A DNA stretch of 64,000 nt from Limnephilus marmoratus (taxonomy: Eukaryota > Arthropoda > Insecta > Trichoptera > Limnephilidae), in assembly GCA_917880885.1 (NCBI GenBank), contig OU862920.1:41699019-41763018 (forward strand), read 5' to 3'. The notes under the pieces are model-generated. The model did not search any database, was not told the origin of the DNA, and saw only the letters and a program-made list of their open reading frames with translations. Below, piece after piece: positions 1 through 12,819 of this stretch. Numbering within the stretch: the stretch's first letter is position 1; each line of letters begins with the position of its first letter. The translations under genes and the position numbers were made by a program.

Positions 1-2008
1 TGTCTCCCCACCCACGTCTGTCTCTATCGCACGTGTATTTTACGCGTCTTTCTCTTTCGCTTACGGTCATTGTTAAATCAGTAAAGTGATTGTACTTGCG
101 CGAGAATGGATCGCATCAAGTTCAGTACAGGTCGGCATTTAAGTGGCCTGTACTGTACCCATATTTAAACTGGAACGGATATTATCGTGTGAATAACTTA
201 TTTGCACATCAAATAACTCTCTACCCTTGATTGGGTAAAGGCTCAGACTTAAGATAACTATAATTTTCACCTGCGGCATAAATTTGCCTGATGCGGCTGG
301 TCTTGAATGTTAAATACGGAATAAGTAAGATATGCGACAAATTATGCGGAGATTAGCAAGTGAAATGATTAATTATCATATTTGTTTTCCTCTTCGCTAT
401 GGTGGGTTGGGGGCGGTGAGCAGGCTCGCCCGGGGGCAGCATTTTCGTTTGACGGTACGCCACTTAGACCCTGTTGTCCTAAAAAATAAACTGAGACGTG
501 CTTCCTGGAAAATTTCCCGTCGCTGGAAAACATGACAACTGTTGATAGTAAAGATGTTGCCGGAATTCATTTAGTATAATTTTCAATGGGGTTCCGCAGT
601 AACCAAACAATACTATACGTCTGGTTAATTAAAAAAAAGTTTAATGTAAATGCATCATTCGCTGAATAGTGAAAAAGTTTATGAAATTGATTGAAGTCGT
701 CACCTTTATCCATTTTCCGTAATCTGCGTGGCCTAGAAAACGAACTTTTCAGATTTTCCAGATTTGATGTTCATAGGAAAGGGTGTGACAATACACTAAT
801 TGTACATTTTTTTCATTTTTACGCTTTATTGCTGCGTTTCTTTTCAACGAGCTGCAAATATATCGCATCATTACACTTGCCTTGCGTAATCATTGGTTCT
901 ATGTTAATAATAATGATTGTATTTTATCCCGTCTACTTGGTCTAATATATTCGCACCTCACAATCCGGAAACCTAGGTGTCGCGCATAAATTCTGAAACC
1001 ATCACTTTGGATCGAAATTGTAAAATATCTATACAAGATAGCTTTCATATTTTAAAGACAATAAGAAGCATTATTTTGGTTCTCTTTCTGGTTAAAAAAA
1101 AATTACATATTTTTGCATGATAGGAAGAGAGATATATAGGTTTAAAAATGTAAGGTCGCTTGGGACGTTTTTGGTCTTATGAAAGTATAACGCAATTACG
1201 TGTTTTGGGATGTATTTTTTCCTAAACAAGCAGACGGGACTGAGCTATTTAATTTATGAAAAAAACCTTTGTTCTCCATTACTTTGTTAAGAAAGCTGAA
1301 ACTGTTCTTTCACATCGGTTTATTATTATCTTAGGTTTATGGAACACACCAAAAAAATAGCAATTTGTACGTTGTTGTCATCTCTAATTAAAAATTCAAG
1401 TGTAAACAATGTTTTAATACTGAGGCATGTTCTTAGTAGTCAAATGTTACTTTAACCTATAACGTGTCATTTTTGCATTTCAAATGCTAGAGGGAGGGGC
1501 TGCAAACAGGATGTGTTCCCACTAGTTCAAACAAGATATTCAATCGAAACACCGATATGCCAGCCTGATTGATCATGTCTTTCATTTCCGTCTACCCTGG
1601 CACCTGTTGACCTACCAGCTCAACTTGACTCCTGCCTATAATGTCTATATTTGGTGTGATATTAAATATCATTTGTGATAATGCTCTGGTTGTTTTTTTA
1701 CTGGTAAAAAAGCTTTAAAAATATGTTATTGGGTTCTGTTTACGTAGATGTGTAATTTTAGTTACACCTAAAACGTTAATTAGTCAAGTAAGAAAACTTT
1801 TAAGGTTCTTTCTTTCAAACTCTATATACTTTCTCTATTTACTCTATTTACGTTCTTACTTTCAAACTCTATGTATTATGTATATTATTCGAGATCTGTG
1901 TGTAATAAACACGAGCGGGTGGTTTTTGCGTTTTAATTGGATGATTTCCGATATCTATCAACTCTGTTCTACCTTCTCATTCTGTAAGAAATGTAATCAA
2001 AAGGGAAA
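1..2008. other. Unassigned AT-rich DNA
   Basis: No gene or recognisable repeat was found. Open frames are short and lack codon structure. The only local structure noticed is a small inverted repeat, CAGTACAGG with CCTGTACTG, near 123-155. Confidence 0.5.
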
Positions 2009-2291
2009 AATCGAGTGCAGTTAACACGCGGTAGAAGCGAAACTTTACCTAAAACTTTATCAACCAATAGGAGAACAGTGTGATCATAATCAAGGCGGCC
2101 AATGGGCGCAGAACTAGCGTCATTTCCGTTTCATATCTCAACCAATAGGAGCCTTGAAAGGTGACATCGTAATCAAAGCGGCCAAAGAGCGCAGTTTGAT
2201 GCTTCGCAGTTTGTTTGCTGTTGATGCGTCATTTCCGTTTCATCCGAAATCCAAATTATAGCGGGGCTGTTGAAGTTTCACTTCAAAAAGT
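2009..2291 (+). repeat. Family B short interspersed repeat
   Basis: This copy opens with the family start CGAGTGCAGTTnACACGCGG and closes with GAAGTTTCACTTC followed by A residues. Inside are two repeats of a block carrying CCAAT boxes (ACCAATAGGAGCC and the GGCCAATG/AGCGCAG motif) and two CATTTCCGTTTCAT blocks. The family recurs at 6153, 45337, 49368, 59725 and 60295. The internal GAAGYGAAAC near the start is the inverse of the terminal GTTTCACTTC, so the ends can pair. There is no coding capacity. It could be a MITE or a poly(A)-ending retroposon. Confidence 0.8.
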
Positions 2292-2943
2292 AATCGACAT
2301 TTCTCGGAACTAACTTACTTTTTAATAAACAGAAAAAAACATTTTCATTTGTACTGTTCTGAGTTGGGCCAAGTGTTTTTTTTACCTCTTCATTGCTTGT
2401 GCAATACTAAAATTATTTACTGTTTCACCGTCGTTACATTATACACATCGAAAGACATACTAACTGCCTATCTTTGAATCGAATTGTCCCGATCGATCTG
2501 TGATAAATCAAGTAAGTCAAAGCAATGTAATTTGTTCACTCTTCTAGTAACAATTCCGCATAGTTCAATTGTTGCAGTCGTCATGCACCGACGCGCTCAG
2601 CTTACAAAGAATTAACAAGTTCCGTAGTTATTAGTTAACTTACAATCCATTCAGATCATGCGATTATACTGTGCAGTTTAAAAGAATTGCTATAATTACC
2701 CTCGTGCTACTTTTCGTTTATTGCCTACGCTTTTCTATTTAAGCTGCCTTTGTCTGTGCATATGCACGGGGGCTATTCCCTGGTGATGGCATTTTCTTCC
2801 AATTCTAATCGAGTAATTACGGACTAAGCGTGATCTGTCGTTAGCCGGGTTTAATGAACAGATTAACTCATATATGAACTCTGTGAAGGTGTCGCAGAGT
2901 TGACTTACCGAAGCAAGTTGGTAGATTCGACGAAAAACCTTGA
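2292..2943. other. Unassigned AT-rich DNA
   Basis: No supported feature is visible between two short repeats. Confidence 0.4.
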
Positions 2944-3168
2944 ATTTTTGAAGGAAAACTTCTTTAGCACCGTTGCAATTTGAAATTCTATGAAACGAAA
3001 ATTAGCGACACTAAAAAGAGACAAACACATACATCTATAGTCTATAGGGTTTAGCCTGTATAATCGGTCTCCTCTTTGCGCGGTGTTTCGTAGCCTCCCC
3101 ACTCTTGTCCACTTAAGTTTTCTGAAGGTTTTATTTCTACAGCGATTGACGGCACACTTTTTTTTGTG
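2944..3168 (-). repeat. Family A short interspersed repeat
   Basis: Read on the minus strand it matches family A: a start region with a CACACG-like end, a CAAGAGTGGGGAGGCTACG block, GACCGATTATAC, TTTGTCTCTTTTTAGTGTCG, and an end AAGAAGTTTTCCTTC. Families A and B share both ends but differ inside. This copy is diverged. No coding capacity. Confidence 0.75.
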
Positions 3169-4060
3169 CTAAAAGATATAGGTATAGCATTTTTCATTTG
3201 CGGAATACTGTAGCGTTAAATCCTCAAACGAAAAAGAGTTTGTTAATGGCATATTTTCAATTTTTGTTCTTAAGTTTAAAAACCGTCACCCGTTACTACT
3301 GATACGAAGAAGATATTGTAAATAAAGAAAATATCACATTACTTAGAAAACTTATGAAGTTAAACCTTGATGAAAAATGATGATCGTCAGAACGGCTTTT
3401 CAACTACTGATTTATTCTTGATAAGTTGTTGGAAATAATGCCAATTCTGACATTATATTTCAGTTGGATAGCACTTACGATAAAAGCTAATGATTAGCTT
3501 GTAACTATCTCAAATCTCCCTAGACGATAAGTACTCGGATAATGTAAAAGCATAATGAGCAGACACTTTATAGAATACGAGGAATTAGTCGGTTTATTGT
3601 ATCCTGGACATTTCAGCAATTACATACCTATATTCATCCCGGTTATGTTTCACATTAAACTGACCGACTACTTTTCTAGTTTTCTCTTTCATCACCGCGG
3701 CAATAATTGCCCTTGATACCCTTTGATGAGTTCGGTTGAATTGTGTGTGTAAAAATTTCCGCTCTGTGATTTGTTTGGCGAGCTTTTTGATTTGAATGAG
3801 CCTTTAGGGCACCATGGTATACCGATTATAATTTCACTCACCTTTCTCATAAACGACGAACGTATCAATCTAAAATTACGAATCTCACCCTCTATGACTT
3901 TACCTTGTCGAGTGAGGAGACAATTTGTAATCCTACAATTACTTTATTTTTTTTAGCATTGCGTTTATATTGTAACAATGGTACTTTTGAACTATTGTGA
4001 ATAAGTCTTAAAATGATTAATGAATGAAGAGTGCTCATTGCGTCGCCAATATGCTTGTGA
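3169..4060. other. Unassigned AT-rich DNA
   Basis: No gene, RNA or known repeat is recognised here. Confidence 0.4.
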
Positions 4061-4062
4061 AT

Positions 4063-4110
4063 TATATAAGTGATAAAAAGTGACTTTTGATTATAAGTTC
4101 CATTCAGTTT
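4063..4110 (+). promoter_or_regulatory. Candidate TATA/Inr promoter
   Basis: TATATAAG occurs at 4063-4070 and an arthropod-type initiator TCAGT at 4104-4108. The spacing of about 36-43 bases to the A of TCAGT is a little longer than ideal. It lies just before the strongest GC-rich segment of the left half of the window. Such motifs arise by chance in AT-rich DNA, so this is only a candidate. Confidence 0.25.
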
Positions 4111-4729
4111 CGTTGGATAAGCTAAACTTGTAATAGTACAATCAGCGATGTCGCATGTTCGTTCCCTTGGTTACTCGCCGTGGTAGAGCTCGAAGTGACC
4201 GTGCCGATGTGTGGCAGAGAGAGTAGTGTGGGGGAGTGACCGCGAGTGGGGGAGTGGTGGGTGTTGGCGGTGATGCGCGGCTGCAGAGGGCGCGAAAGGC
4301 GCGCGAGCTCCGAGGCCGCCGGGAGCTGCTCAGACGACGGGGGCCCCTCCAACCGCCCCCACAGCTGGCACAACACGCCCCGCAGAACGCGCAGGGCCAA
4401 CGCTCAGGACACCATGTGTTAGTCACGACTTATCTACTTAACGCCATCAAGCCGTGTGACAACTGCAGGTGCCGCTGGTTAAAGATATCTATGTCGCACA
4501 TCCAAAGGGATAAGTGTGTGTATTAGTGTCAGCTGGTTAAGAAAAACGACCCTTGCACCTGACAATTCTACCAGCACGAGACAATGATTGTCGACTATTA
4601 TTATAATGGATTCTCTTTGAAATGATTACTTGCATTATCTTTATCAAGTCATTTTAGAATTAAGTCTTTTGAAGAGGCCGGAGATCAAAGACAGGTATCT
4701 ATTTGTGTCATTATCTGAGCAAATTCAAG
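4106..4729 (+). other. Candidate non-coding first exon (5'UTR)
   Basis: A sharply GC-rich segment (about 4170-4420) stands out in AT-rich surroundings. The segment ends at 4729 in TTCAAG followed by GTAAGT, a perfect splice donor. Frames on both strands are open across the GC-rich part but look compositional (Arg/Pro/Gly-rich), with no recognised domain. I infer a 5'UTR exon, possibly of the Trio-like gene whose first recognisable coding exon lies on the same strand at 61786. A CpG-rich regulatory island or an unrelated gene are alternatives. Confidence 0.3.
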
Positions 4730-4736
4730 GTAAGTT

Positions 4737-5530
4737 AAAATTCATTTTCAATTATTTATTGTTTCTAGCAAATGACTCTTTTATAACAACATATTAATGT
4801 TTTGTACCTACTGTTTATCATTTTGTTTTATTATTTGACTTCCCGAAACTGTTAGGACTGGCTCTTAGCACCCAATACTGTGAAGACCAAGGAAATCAAA
4901 TATAAATATTGAAAATTTTCTGGTTAGTTAATGTTTATCTAAAAAAATATATATACCTAAATAATATATATAATAATATACTTATCTAAAAATAACTTCG
5001 CTGCGTTGTGGAGGTCCTCAAAATTCATCACGAACACAATAAATTATGCTTGCCAAATACATGACTTCCTGAGCTTTTTACTTTCTAATAATTCCCTTTC
5101 AATTCTTTCTCCAGACAAGCATCGACACGGTGGTGTCAGAATCACGCGGTCCGATGTCACCAGACGAATTATTACCAAATCGGAAGTCCAACCATCGGGT
5201 TTTGAATGCTAATCGAATCGCGATAGCCGCGACGGGGACAAACAGCAGGAGTTTTTTTGGCGCGTGCTTCTGGCGGGCAGCGCACGTAAAATTTTGACTT
5301 GTCTCTTGTCCACTTTACTATTTAGTCCAATCAACCGCTACGAACATGCGGGTCAATCAAACGAATACATCCATACACGTATTTAACAAATATTTACAAA
5401 TGTCGGAACAATACGAGTAAAAATTGATTAAAATTATTTATGTGGTTCTTTTGCATCACGAATGCATGAAATGAATCAATTTAATAGGATTTTTGGTTAA
5501 AATTTAAAATAGGAACTAAAGCCCTTTCTG
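4737..5530. other. Unassigned DNA
   Basis: AT-rich with no supported feature. If the donor at 4730 is real, this begins an intron. Confidence 0.35.
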
Positions 5531-5532
5531 AT

Positions 5533-5672
5533 TGTGTGAGTAATTTAGTCGAGTAGCGAGTAACTCGCCACTTGACTGACCAAATGCTCCTACTTACTAC
5601 TAAATTAAAGGTGTTCGGACACGTTTAGTTACTAAAGTACTCGCTACTCGACGTAACTACTAGCCTAGTCTG
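5533..5672. repeat. Small inverted-repeat element
   Basis: A TCGAGTAGCGAGTA motif near 5551-5565 is repeated in inverse orientation near 5637-5655, with weaker similarity outside it. This suggests a fold-back or MITE of about 140 bp. Target-site duplication is unclear. Confidence 0.45.
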
Positions 5673-6152
5673 TACGGGCCATAAAGACGATTTAAAAATT
5701 CTGTTTTTGCCCTGTCAATTCGCGGTGGATTTCCATTATGATAAAAAACTTTCAGCTTTTCTCCTCCCTTTGTTCCCTATTTTCACCCTACAGAGGTCAT
5801 CTTCAAACTGATTCAAAATAATCATGTACCAATCTAAAGTTGCTCGTTGCTGCGTGTAGCCTGTTCGATCCCAAATAATTAAGATAAAAAAAAGATACTG
5901 TATTTAAAAAAAAAAATTATTACTTCAAATACGTAGGTAGGGACAATATAAAGAGATCAAATTGGAAATCATTTGGTCAGTAGTTACACGTTTCTTTATT
6001 TGCATCAAAGTGATTGCTAATGCAGTATACGCAATTCTCCTGGCTCAAGATAGTTAGTACATGTTGAGCCTTATGTCAACTTTTCGGTTCATAGACTGCT
6101 CCCCATCTATCGCCGCACTATCTGATCCCTAACCACTGCTAAGTTACCTATA
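5673..6152. other. Unassigned AT-rich DNA
   Basis: No supported feature. Confidence 0.35.
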
Positions 6153-6430
6153 AAAAAATCAAGTGCAATTTTCACCCTGTAAAAGCGCAACTTTACCAAA
6201 ACAATCACAACCAATACTTGATAAGTGCAAGGTCATAATCAAAGCTACCAATGAGCGCAGACCAGAGTAATTTCAGTTTCATATCTCAACCAATAAGAGC
6301 CTTTAAAGGTGACATCATAATCAAACGGTTAATGGGTGCAGTTAATGCGTCGCAGGTGCAGTAATCGTCATTTCTGTTTCATCCGAAATCCAAATCATAG
6401 CGGGGCCATAGAAACTTCAAAAACTTCGAA
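6153..6430 (+). repeat. Family B short interspersed repeat (diverged)
   Basis: It contains the family B landmarks in order: start-like CAAGTGCAATTTTCACC, ACCAAAACAATCACAACCAAT, CAACCAATAAGAGCC, TTTCATCCGAAATCC and a degraded 3' end. It is more diverged than the 2009 copy. Confidence 0.75.
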
Positions 6431-7270
6431 CAGTCAAATACTTTTTCCTCTGCTGTTGGAGATCGATAATTTCATCCCCTTGCTTCTGCGAAACACGCTT
6501 TTCCGTTTTCGTTTCCCAAAAATCCGACCTTGAAATAATATTTCAATATACTTATCAAATGTATAATTTATTGTTGATATTTGCTTTTTTTAAGCAAGGT
6601 GGTCTAAAAATATCACAAAAGATTTCTTCTGATTTTGATCATGTACGCAGTCAAGTATGTAAATAATATAACAATTGCAAGACACTTGGAAATGTGTTCT
6701 GTAATTAAGGCCTACCGATTGTAATTAATATCTTTGCCAATCATTAAATCAGTATGTTATTACATAGTTCAATAAGTATCAATAATTCATCGGGTTCCCA
6801 CGCTAGGTTCCGCTAACTTTTCAAATTAAAAATAAGTAGGAATTGAGGAGGTATGATTCTTAAGGCGATTAGTTCTGTAGGTAGGGCTTTTGAATGTTTC
6901 ACTAAAGATTTTATTTTATTTTCCTTTATAATTGTTTTTCCTCCTCCTTGAACTGCTTTGATATGTCTATAATTAGGGCAGATAAAAAACATGGAATCTA
7001 ATATTTTTTCCAAATGAGTAGGGGTCCGCTTGTCAAAAAGTTTTGAAATCTTTTGAGAAGTATGTGGTAACTATTATTATATTTCTGTAACGTAGACACA
7101 ACTAAGACAGATTATAATTTCTTTAGTTCCTTAATTATTATTTTTCATTTATAAACTAACGTTTAAGACAAGATTTTTATGCATAGCACAAAGGGTAACA
7201 ATTATTATAAGCAATAATTGTCAGCCTGAAACACTCATTTACATTGAAAAATCTTCCGAGAAAAGATACT
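6431..7270. other. Unassigned AT-rich DNA
   Basis: No supported feature. Confidence 0.35.
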
Positions 7271-7343
7271 TGCCGCCAACGGGACTTGAACCCGTGTCCT
7301 TCTGATTGCTGGTCGGATGCCCTGACCACTGAGCTATGGCGAC
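7271..7343 (-). tRNA. tRNA-like sequence, probably pseudogene or SINE head
   Basis: The minus strand folds by eye into a complete 73-nt cloverleaf: a 7-bp acceptor stem (one G-T pair), GCTC/GGGC D stem, 5-bp anticodon stem with one C-A mismatch, and a perfect 5-bp T stem around TTCAAGT. The anticodon position reads AGC (Ala), but base 33 is C instead of the near-universal T. That and the mismatch argue for a pseudogene or SINE head. Pol III box A- and B-like motifs are present. Confidence 0.6.
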
Positions 7344-10300
7344 TTATCTAATACCCGCCAAATAATTCAATTTTTAGTTCTTTTCTTTTTAGTTCCTCTT
7401 TTCTTCATACCCATTTTTTACCACTTTTCCTCTTTCTTGTTGAGTGTCTATCCAATATATTTACTGAGACGGACGCTAATAATTGAATACGCCTCGATAG
7501 CTTTTACATAAATATAGGTAATAAAACCGTAAAATTACAAAGAAATAATTACAATAAAATTACAATAGATAAAAAAAATATATAATATACAAGAAACAAA
7601 AATTTGAAAAATACAGTGTTCAAAAAGGCTTACAATGAGGCAGCCGAAGGTTTAAGAACAGAATTGGAATAGGTTTTAATATGATCCACAAAAATCGCCA
7701 AGTTAACATTAAACATGTCAACAGCACCATGTATTGGTTTCCAGTAATGTGAAACCGCTGTATCGGGGAACGAGCAATGTGGTTGCGCTCTGGTATACTG
7801 CAATAGAATATTGTATTGTGTCTTGTTGTTCTTGTGGGTAAGTGTAAGTTTATAAGTTGCAGGAGTTCGGAACTGTCTAATTTGGAGTTTAATGTTTTAA
7901 ATAAGAAAGTTAAATCGTTATTTTCGCCTATCTTCTAATATCTGTATGAATTTTTAAAGTGTTTAATAATGTTTTTTTGATATAATTCCGCGCTGAAAGC
8001 CCTCGCTCGCAAATTATTCAATAAAACTTTTAATGGAGATCCGTTAAAACTTTTGTTAAATAATTTTTCTCCGCTTTATTAATTATTTCCTTCCTCTTTA
8101 GACAAATCCGAAAGAATGTTGATTTTTAATAACGAACTTATTCAATTAGTTTTGTGTTAAATTTTTGGAACTTTATATTATTTTATTACTATCAAAGTGA
8201 CAGGATGTCCTTGAAGGACGAAACGAATCTCAAAAAATTAATGGAAACCTACAAATATTAGTTATTAAAATAAAATTAAAATCGATGGTTTGTAAAGACT
8301 CTCGAATACATTATTTATTAGGGGCTTTTAATTTTTTTGTTACATATTTGTTAAAAGAAACATTTGACTTTATTCATTTTGAGCGTAGAGTGCTGCATGG
8401 TATTGGAAATTTGTACGTTATAAATACACGTGTATTTCTAATAAAGTTGGTCGTTGTTTACGTAATTAAATTACATTCATTAAAAAACCACCCAATGCAA
8501 AGGTTATTGCCGCGCGGGGGATTTGGACAAAAAATTGTATCTTTAGTAAGGTGAAAAATCTAGATTTTAATAAATAATGCAATAATAAACAATTAACCGA
8601 TTAACTTTATTAAAGATTAAAGTTCTCGACCCATGAATTTCTCATTGAAACAGTCATAGAAAAAAACATTAGGATTTAGTTAGCAAAAAAAAATGATAGA
8701 TAAATAAATAAAAAAAAAACATAAATAATTAGATGTGTGGGATCTGTATCGAGATGCACTCCTCCTTAGCGTATTGGAATTTTCACTTGTTATTTATCCC
8801 CCTTTGTTACACGTGGCAGATAAGGGTACATAGCAAAGCTTTTGCTCATAAAATAATTTTCGATCGTCATTGATCAATAATTCTGTGAAGGAAAATTTAT
8901 TATAGCAAGCAGAACCTTCAACACACCAAGAAAAGTTATGCAAACTATAGTCTGTTGGTCATTAGACCCGCTTTTTTCTGTTTTGGGTGTTGCCTGTTCA
9001 TGACGGTGAGTAATCAATAAATTAACACATGTGTATATTCTGTCTTTATGTTTTGAGGAAATGGCTTGTATTCTTTTAGCATTCCATATTTATGAGTCAG
9101 ACCCGGTATATCAGTCTGTCCGGATCCTCCTATGTATGAACATCAAATTTAAGCGGGCTAAATCTGTCGCTCAAGCTTACTATGCCGCCTTTTTTGACGC
9201 CAAGGCGCTAGCAATCACATGTCAAATTTGACATATCTTACGTTGGTAAATAGTTGATTACTTGCGTAACATTTAAATTTACCTAAATTGCCTATTTTTT
9301 AAGGTACGGACGATACTCGTCGAGCGACGGGGAATGATGATGTTATTAATTATTGATAAATGAATCTAAAATAGTCTAATAGTATGGTATTTTAAAAGTT
9401 TCATCGTCAGGTTAATTTGTATTCAGCGGGTTATTTCATGAATAGTGCAAGACTCTTGGAAAACCAAAACTATTTACAAAAAGTATCATCGTATATAGCA
9501 CATTTTCGGTTCATTAACAGGGGTTGGGGTAGTTTCGAAATTTCATGTTGACTTTGACCTTCGAACCTCGAAATAAAGCTGTGGATTTGAATACAGATCA
9601 AATTCATTCCGCCCGACACAATGTCACAAACAGACAATCAACTTTATATATTAGATAGAAGATAAATATAGTTGGTGATCCAGGTAATTATCTCAAAATT
9701 ATTTACTCTCAGAGTTAATCTCAACAAGCTAGATATGGACAAAATCAAGATATCAATTGAACATTTTTTTAATGATCGAAACTGCATACGATTGATTAAA
9801 TATTTTTCGAATTTGTTTTTAGTTTATGTGACATGACTTGTGACAGGTATAATCGAATTACTCGCTCGGATGCGAGATATTCGTTGACGCACATCGTGAT
9901 TTTTAAAAATTGAATGTCTGTTTTAAAAACTTTATTTTTGCGTAGTCATTTTAGGGAGCAACACACCACTCAAATTATTAAAATGTTTTATCGCAAAACG
10001 TCGCTACGTGTCGTATAAATTATTACATAATACAGTATAATTATATTACAGTTGATGAGTGAATTTGTATTATTGTTTTGTTATTTTCCTTGTTGATAGA
10101 ATAGTATTAATTCCTTAGAAGGGTGCCAATTTTGGACAGCAATGATCACTTCTACTAATTTGCAGCATTAGTAACATAATTTATTCTAAGATTTATTATG
10201 CATCTTCTCATTACATTTTCCAACGTGAAAGTCACAAGATGTATTGCGGAGAAAGCTCCCCGCAGTTGAATGGGCCTATTCCCACTATCAATGGGCTCTT

Positions 10301-11032
10301 TTGTATTTTTATTGGTTATTGGCGAGCATTATTTGTTAACCCCGCACCCGCGCTTAGCACACTGTTGCCCGATTTACCGCTTTCAAACACGTCCTAGCGG
10401 CATTACTGCAAAGTTACAACCCACTAGCAACCTGGAGGCAACAATGCTTCGAGGTAAATTCTTAGCATTATTAGGTAGCCTACCTGTTGTATGTCTGGGG
10501 GGTACTATTATAAGGTACCTGGAGAGGGTAATATACCTGCACTGAAGGCAACAATAACTTCAAGCTGCAATTACCTCAGACAATTCGTTTGCGAATGCAC
10601 CTTGTCTTGCAAATCAACTACTGTGGGTAGTTTATTGTGGGTGCTCAACTATCGATTGCATCCATGACACCAGATTGCTAAATTATCATAGTCTAACCAT
10701 TATATTAATTTCAGCCATCAAAATGGACCCATTGTCCTTTACACTTTTAGGTGAGGTTGATATATGTGGACAGCATGGTTTTAGTAAATTCAGTATAAAC
10801 ACGGAATCTAAAATTATGAGTCAAACTCATACTAGACATCTGGGAGCTTCTGTCGTATTGGAATAACAGGCAATACGAGGGAACGAATGCATTGAATGCG
10901 GTGCAAGTGAGATCGTTAAAGAAGATATGTTGCTAAACCGTGTCCTAGTTGTATGGGCCAGTGGGAAATAATGCAATGACTACGACCATAAAAATACTAT
11001 CGGGGTATGCTCCACATTCCTGAAAATCATCT
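7344..11032. other. Long unassigned AT-rich stretch
   Basis: About 3.7 kb with only short open frames and no recognised domain, RNA or repeat. A degraded hammerhead-like string (GTCCTTGAAGGACGAAACG) at about 8207-8225 is discussed under rejected items. Confidence 0.4.
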
Positions 11033-11500
11033 TCTAATATATAAAGTTGATTGTCTGTCGGGCGGCGTGGATTTGATTTGTGTACAAATCGACAGTTTTA
11101 TTCCAAGGTTGATGAAATTTTGCACACTTAACCATCAAAACGTGAGAAAGATTACTGCTTACATGAAATTTCGAAAAACCATTATCATCCCCTTTTCCCA
11201 CTACTTAAAGCATAATATTGAAAATTCTTGAAGAAATTTCGCATATCTACTGGGCTTTCAAAATGTGAGGAAAATTACTGTATATATCTGATGTCGAAAA
11301 ACTCTGCGAAAAGTCTGGAAACACCGGATATTGACCATTTAAAAAAAATCATAAAATTGTCACCTGCCGCCACAATTAATATAATAGTATGGTTAAATTT
11401 TATATTATCTGTTGCGGGCGGAAGAACATCAGATGGACGTCGTATATCTGTACACAATCTACGGTTTTGATGAAATTTAGCACACTTGTTTAAAACAAGT
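11033..11500 (+). mobile_element. Family L, Helitron-like remnant
   Basis: It starts with TCTAATATATAAA, resembling insect Helitron 5' ends. It contains repeated GATGAAATTTTGCACACTT-type blocks and an AAACACCGG segment near 11320 resembling a Helitron 3' region. A second copy is at 29630. Ends are eroded and no protein is encoded. Confidence 0.5.
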
Positions 11501-12139
11501 GGCAGGTCCCTGCTACATTAGATTTCGATTTTGTTTATAATGACTAATGACCAACCAAACCAACAGTCGCATCGGTTCCCTCTTCGCTGAAATAGTGGTA
11601 AAATAATATCGTACTACTATTTCATTCGAGAGCATTTATGGCAGTTTAGAAAACTACTTCCACGAACTAAACTTTCAATTCATCCTGCATCCTCGATCGG
11701 GAAAACCGCTGCAGGGATGGCAAGACATATTGCAATACAATGCACCTCTCCCAGACTGGCGGGGCGCGGCGCCATACTATTTACTAAAACCACCGTTACA
11801 TGAAATATTTGCTGATTGGAATTTCGTTTCCCTTGTTTACAACACCGCGAATTGTCTGTACTAATAAGTTACCGAAAGCTTAAAACATTGTTGCGAAACC
11901 ACTCCTGCATTACGTATATTTTACTCGGAACAATGCAGAATCATCCATGCAACAAATATTGCTTAACTTACCTTTACCTTTTTTATACATTGATAAGAGT
12001 TCTCTCGACTATCATACTAGACTTTTGCCTATATCATGGTATCATATTATACAGGGTGTTAACCTCTCATCTGTGGTTCGCCCGCCGGCAGGCAGAAAAA
12101 AACTTTACTTTTTTTTTAAATGCGATTTAAACCCTTATG
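11501..12139. other. Unassigned DNA
   Basis: Two overlapping open frames of about 65-104 codons (11816-12144) show no recognised domain. No feature is supported. Confidence 0.35.
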
Positions 12140-12570
12140 TATAAATAAACTGTATGAAGAACAAGGTCAGAATCGCATGCGCCAATATTTTTCTTAACGC
12201 AACACTTTATTTGATCAATCTAGCCTCTCGGAATGATTTTAAATGAATTTTCTATGTCTTTACGGGTCACTTTCAGCAGCTGTCAATGGCAGGAATATCG
12301 ATATTTTATGTTTTCAATTAGTGTAAAGGTCATTATTTCTTTGAAAACTCCTTTGAATTATTTTTTCTTGTTGGGTACCTGTTCAGATTTGTGCAGAAAT
12401 AATACAATCAGTTTACATGTGTATGAATATGTATTTTTGAAATTTTTTTCCAAAGTGGGATTTTTTGTTTGGTTAGTTCGCTTTCTGGGAAAACTTCTTA
12501 CGATATTATCATGACGTGAATAATAAGACATATTATCTGGTAAATGGAAAACAATTATTATTACCTTATT
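12140..12570. repeat. Family K unclassified repeat
   Basis: It shares an ordered series of blocks with 16785-17165: CAGAATCGCNTGCGC, ATTTCTTTGAAAAC, TTGGGTA followed by TTCAGRTTTRTGCA, and AATAAGAYATAT followed by GGAAAACAATT or AGAAAACAATT. The copies are diverged and have no recognised coding sequence or terminal structure. Confidence 0.6.
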
Positions 12571-12819
12571 AATACCTACTGATTTTTTTATGTTTTTATT
12601 TGAAAAAAAAAACATCAAAAATATCACCGGAGACCACAATAAATCATTGATATTTTACTCCAAATAATGTCAAGAATGGCTGATTGAAATAAGTCGAATA
12701 CGTCCCTTAAGGGCCCGCAACCTGGATTTCTACCGATTTATTACATATTTCCCTTAAACACGGTAAGTTTTAAAGCTATTAAAAAAATATATGTTATTCT
12801 TGAAGATAATATCTAGACT

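Noticed and set aside
2009..2291. Family B as a Helitron (starts with TC after A)
   Set aside because: There is no CTRR terminus or 3' hairpin; it ends in TTCACTTC plus A residues.
4122..4526. Open frames of 92-96 codons on both strands in the GC-rich island
   Set aside because: Arg/Pro/Ser-rich composition follows the GC content, frames on opposite strands are open together, and no domain is recognisable.
7271..7343. Functional tRNA-Ala gene
   Set aside because: The cloverleaf is good, but C at position 33 and an anticodon-stem mismatch make a working tRNA unlikely; kept as tRNA-like.
8201..8232. Hammerhead-like string with stem GTCCTTGAAGGAC followed by GAAACG
   Set aside because: The stem and GAAA are there, but the CTGANGA core is missing (ACAGGAT instead) and no Penelope-like sequence surrounds it.
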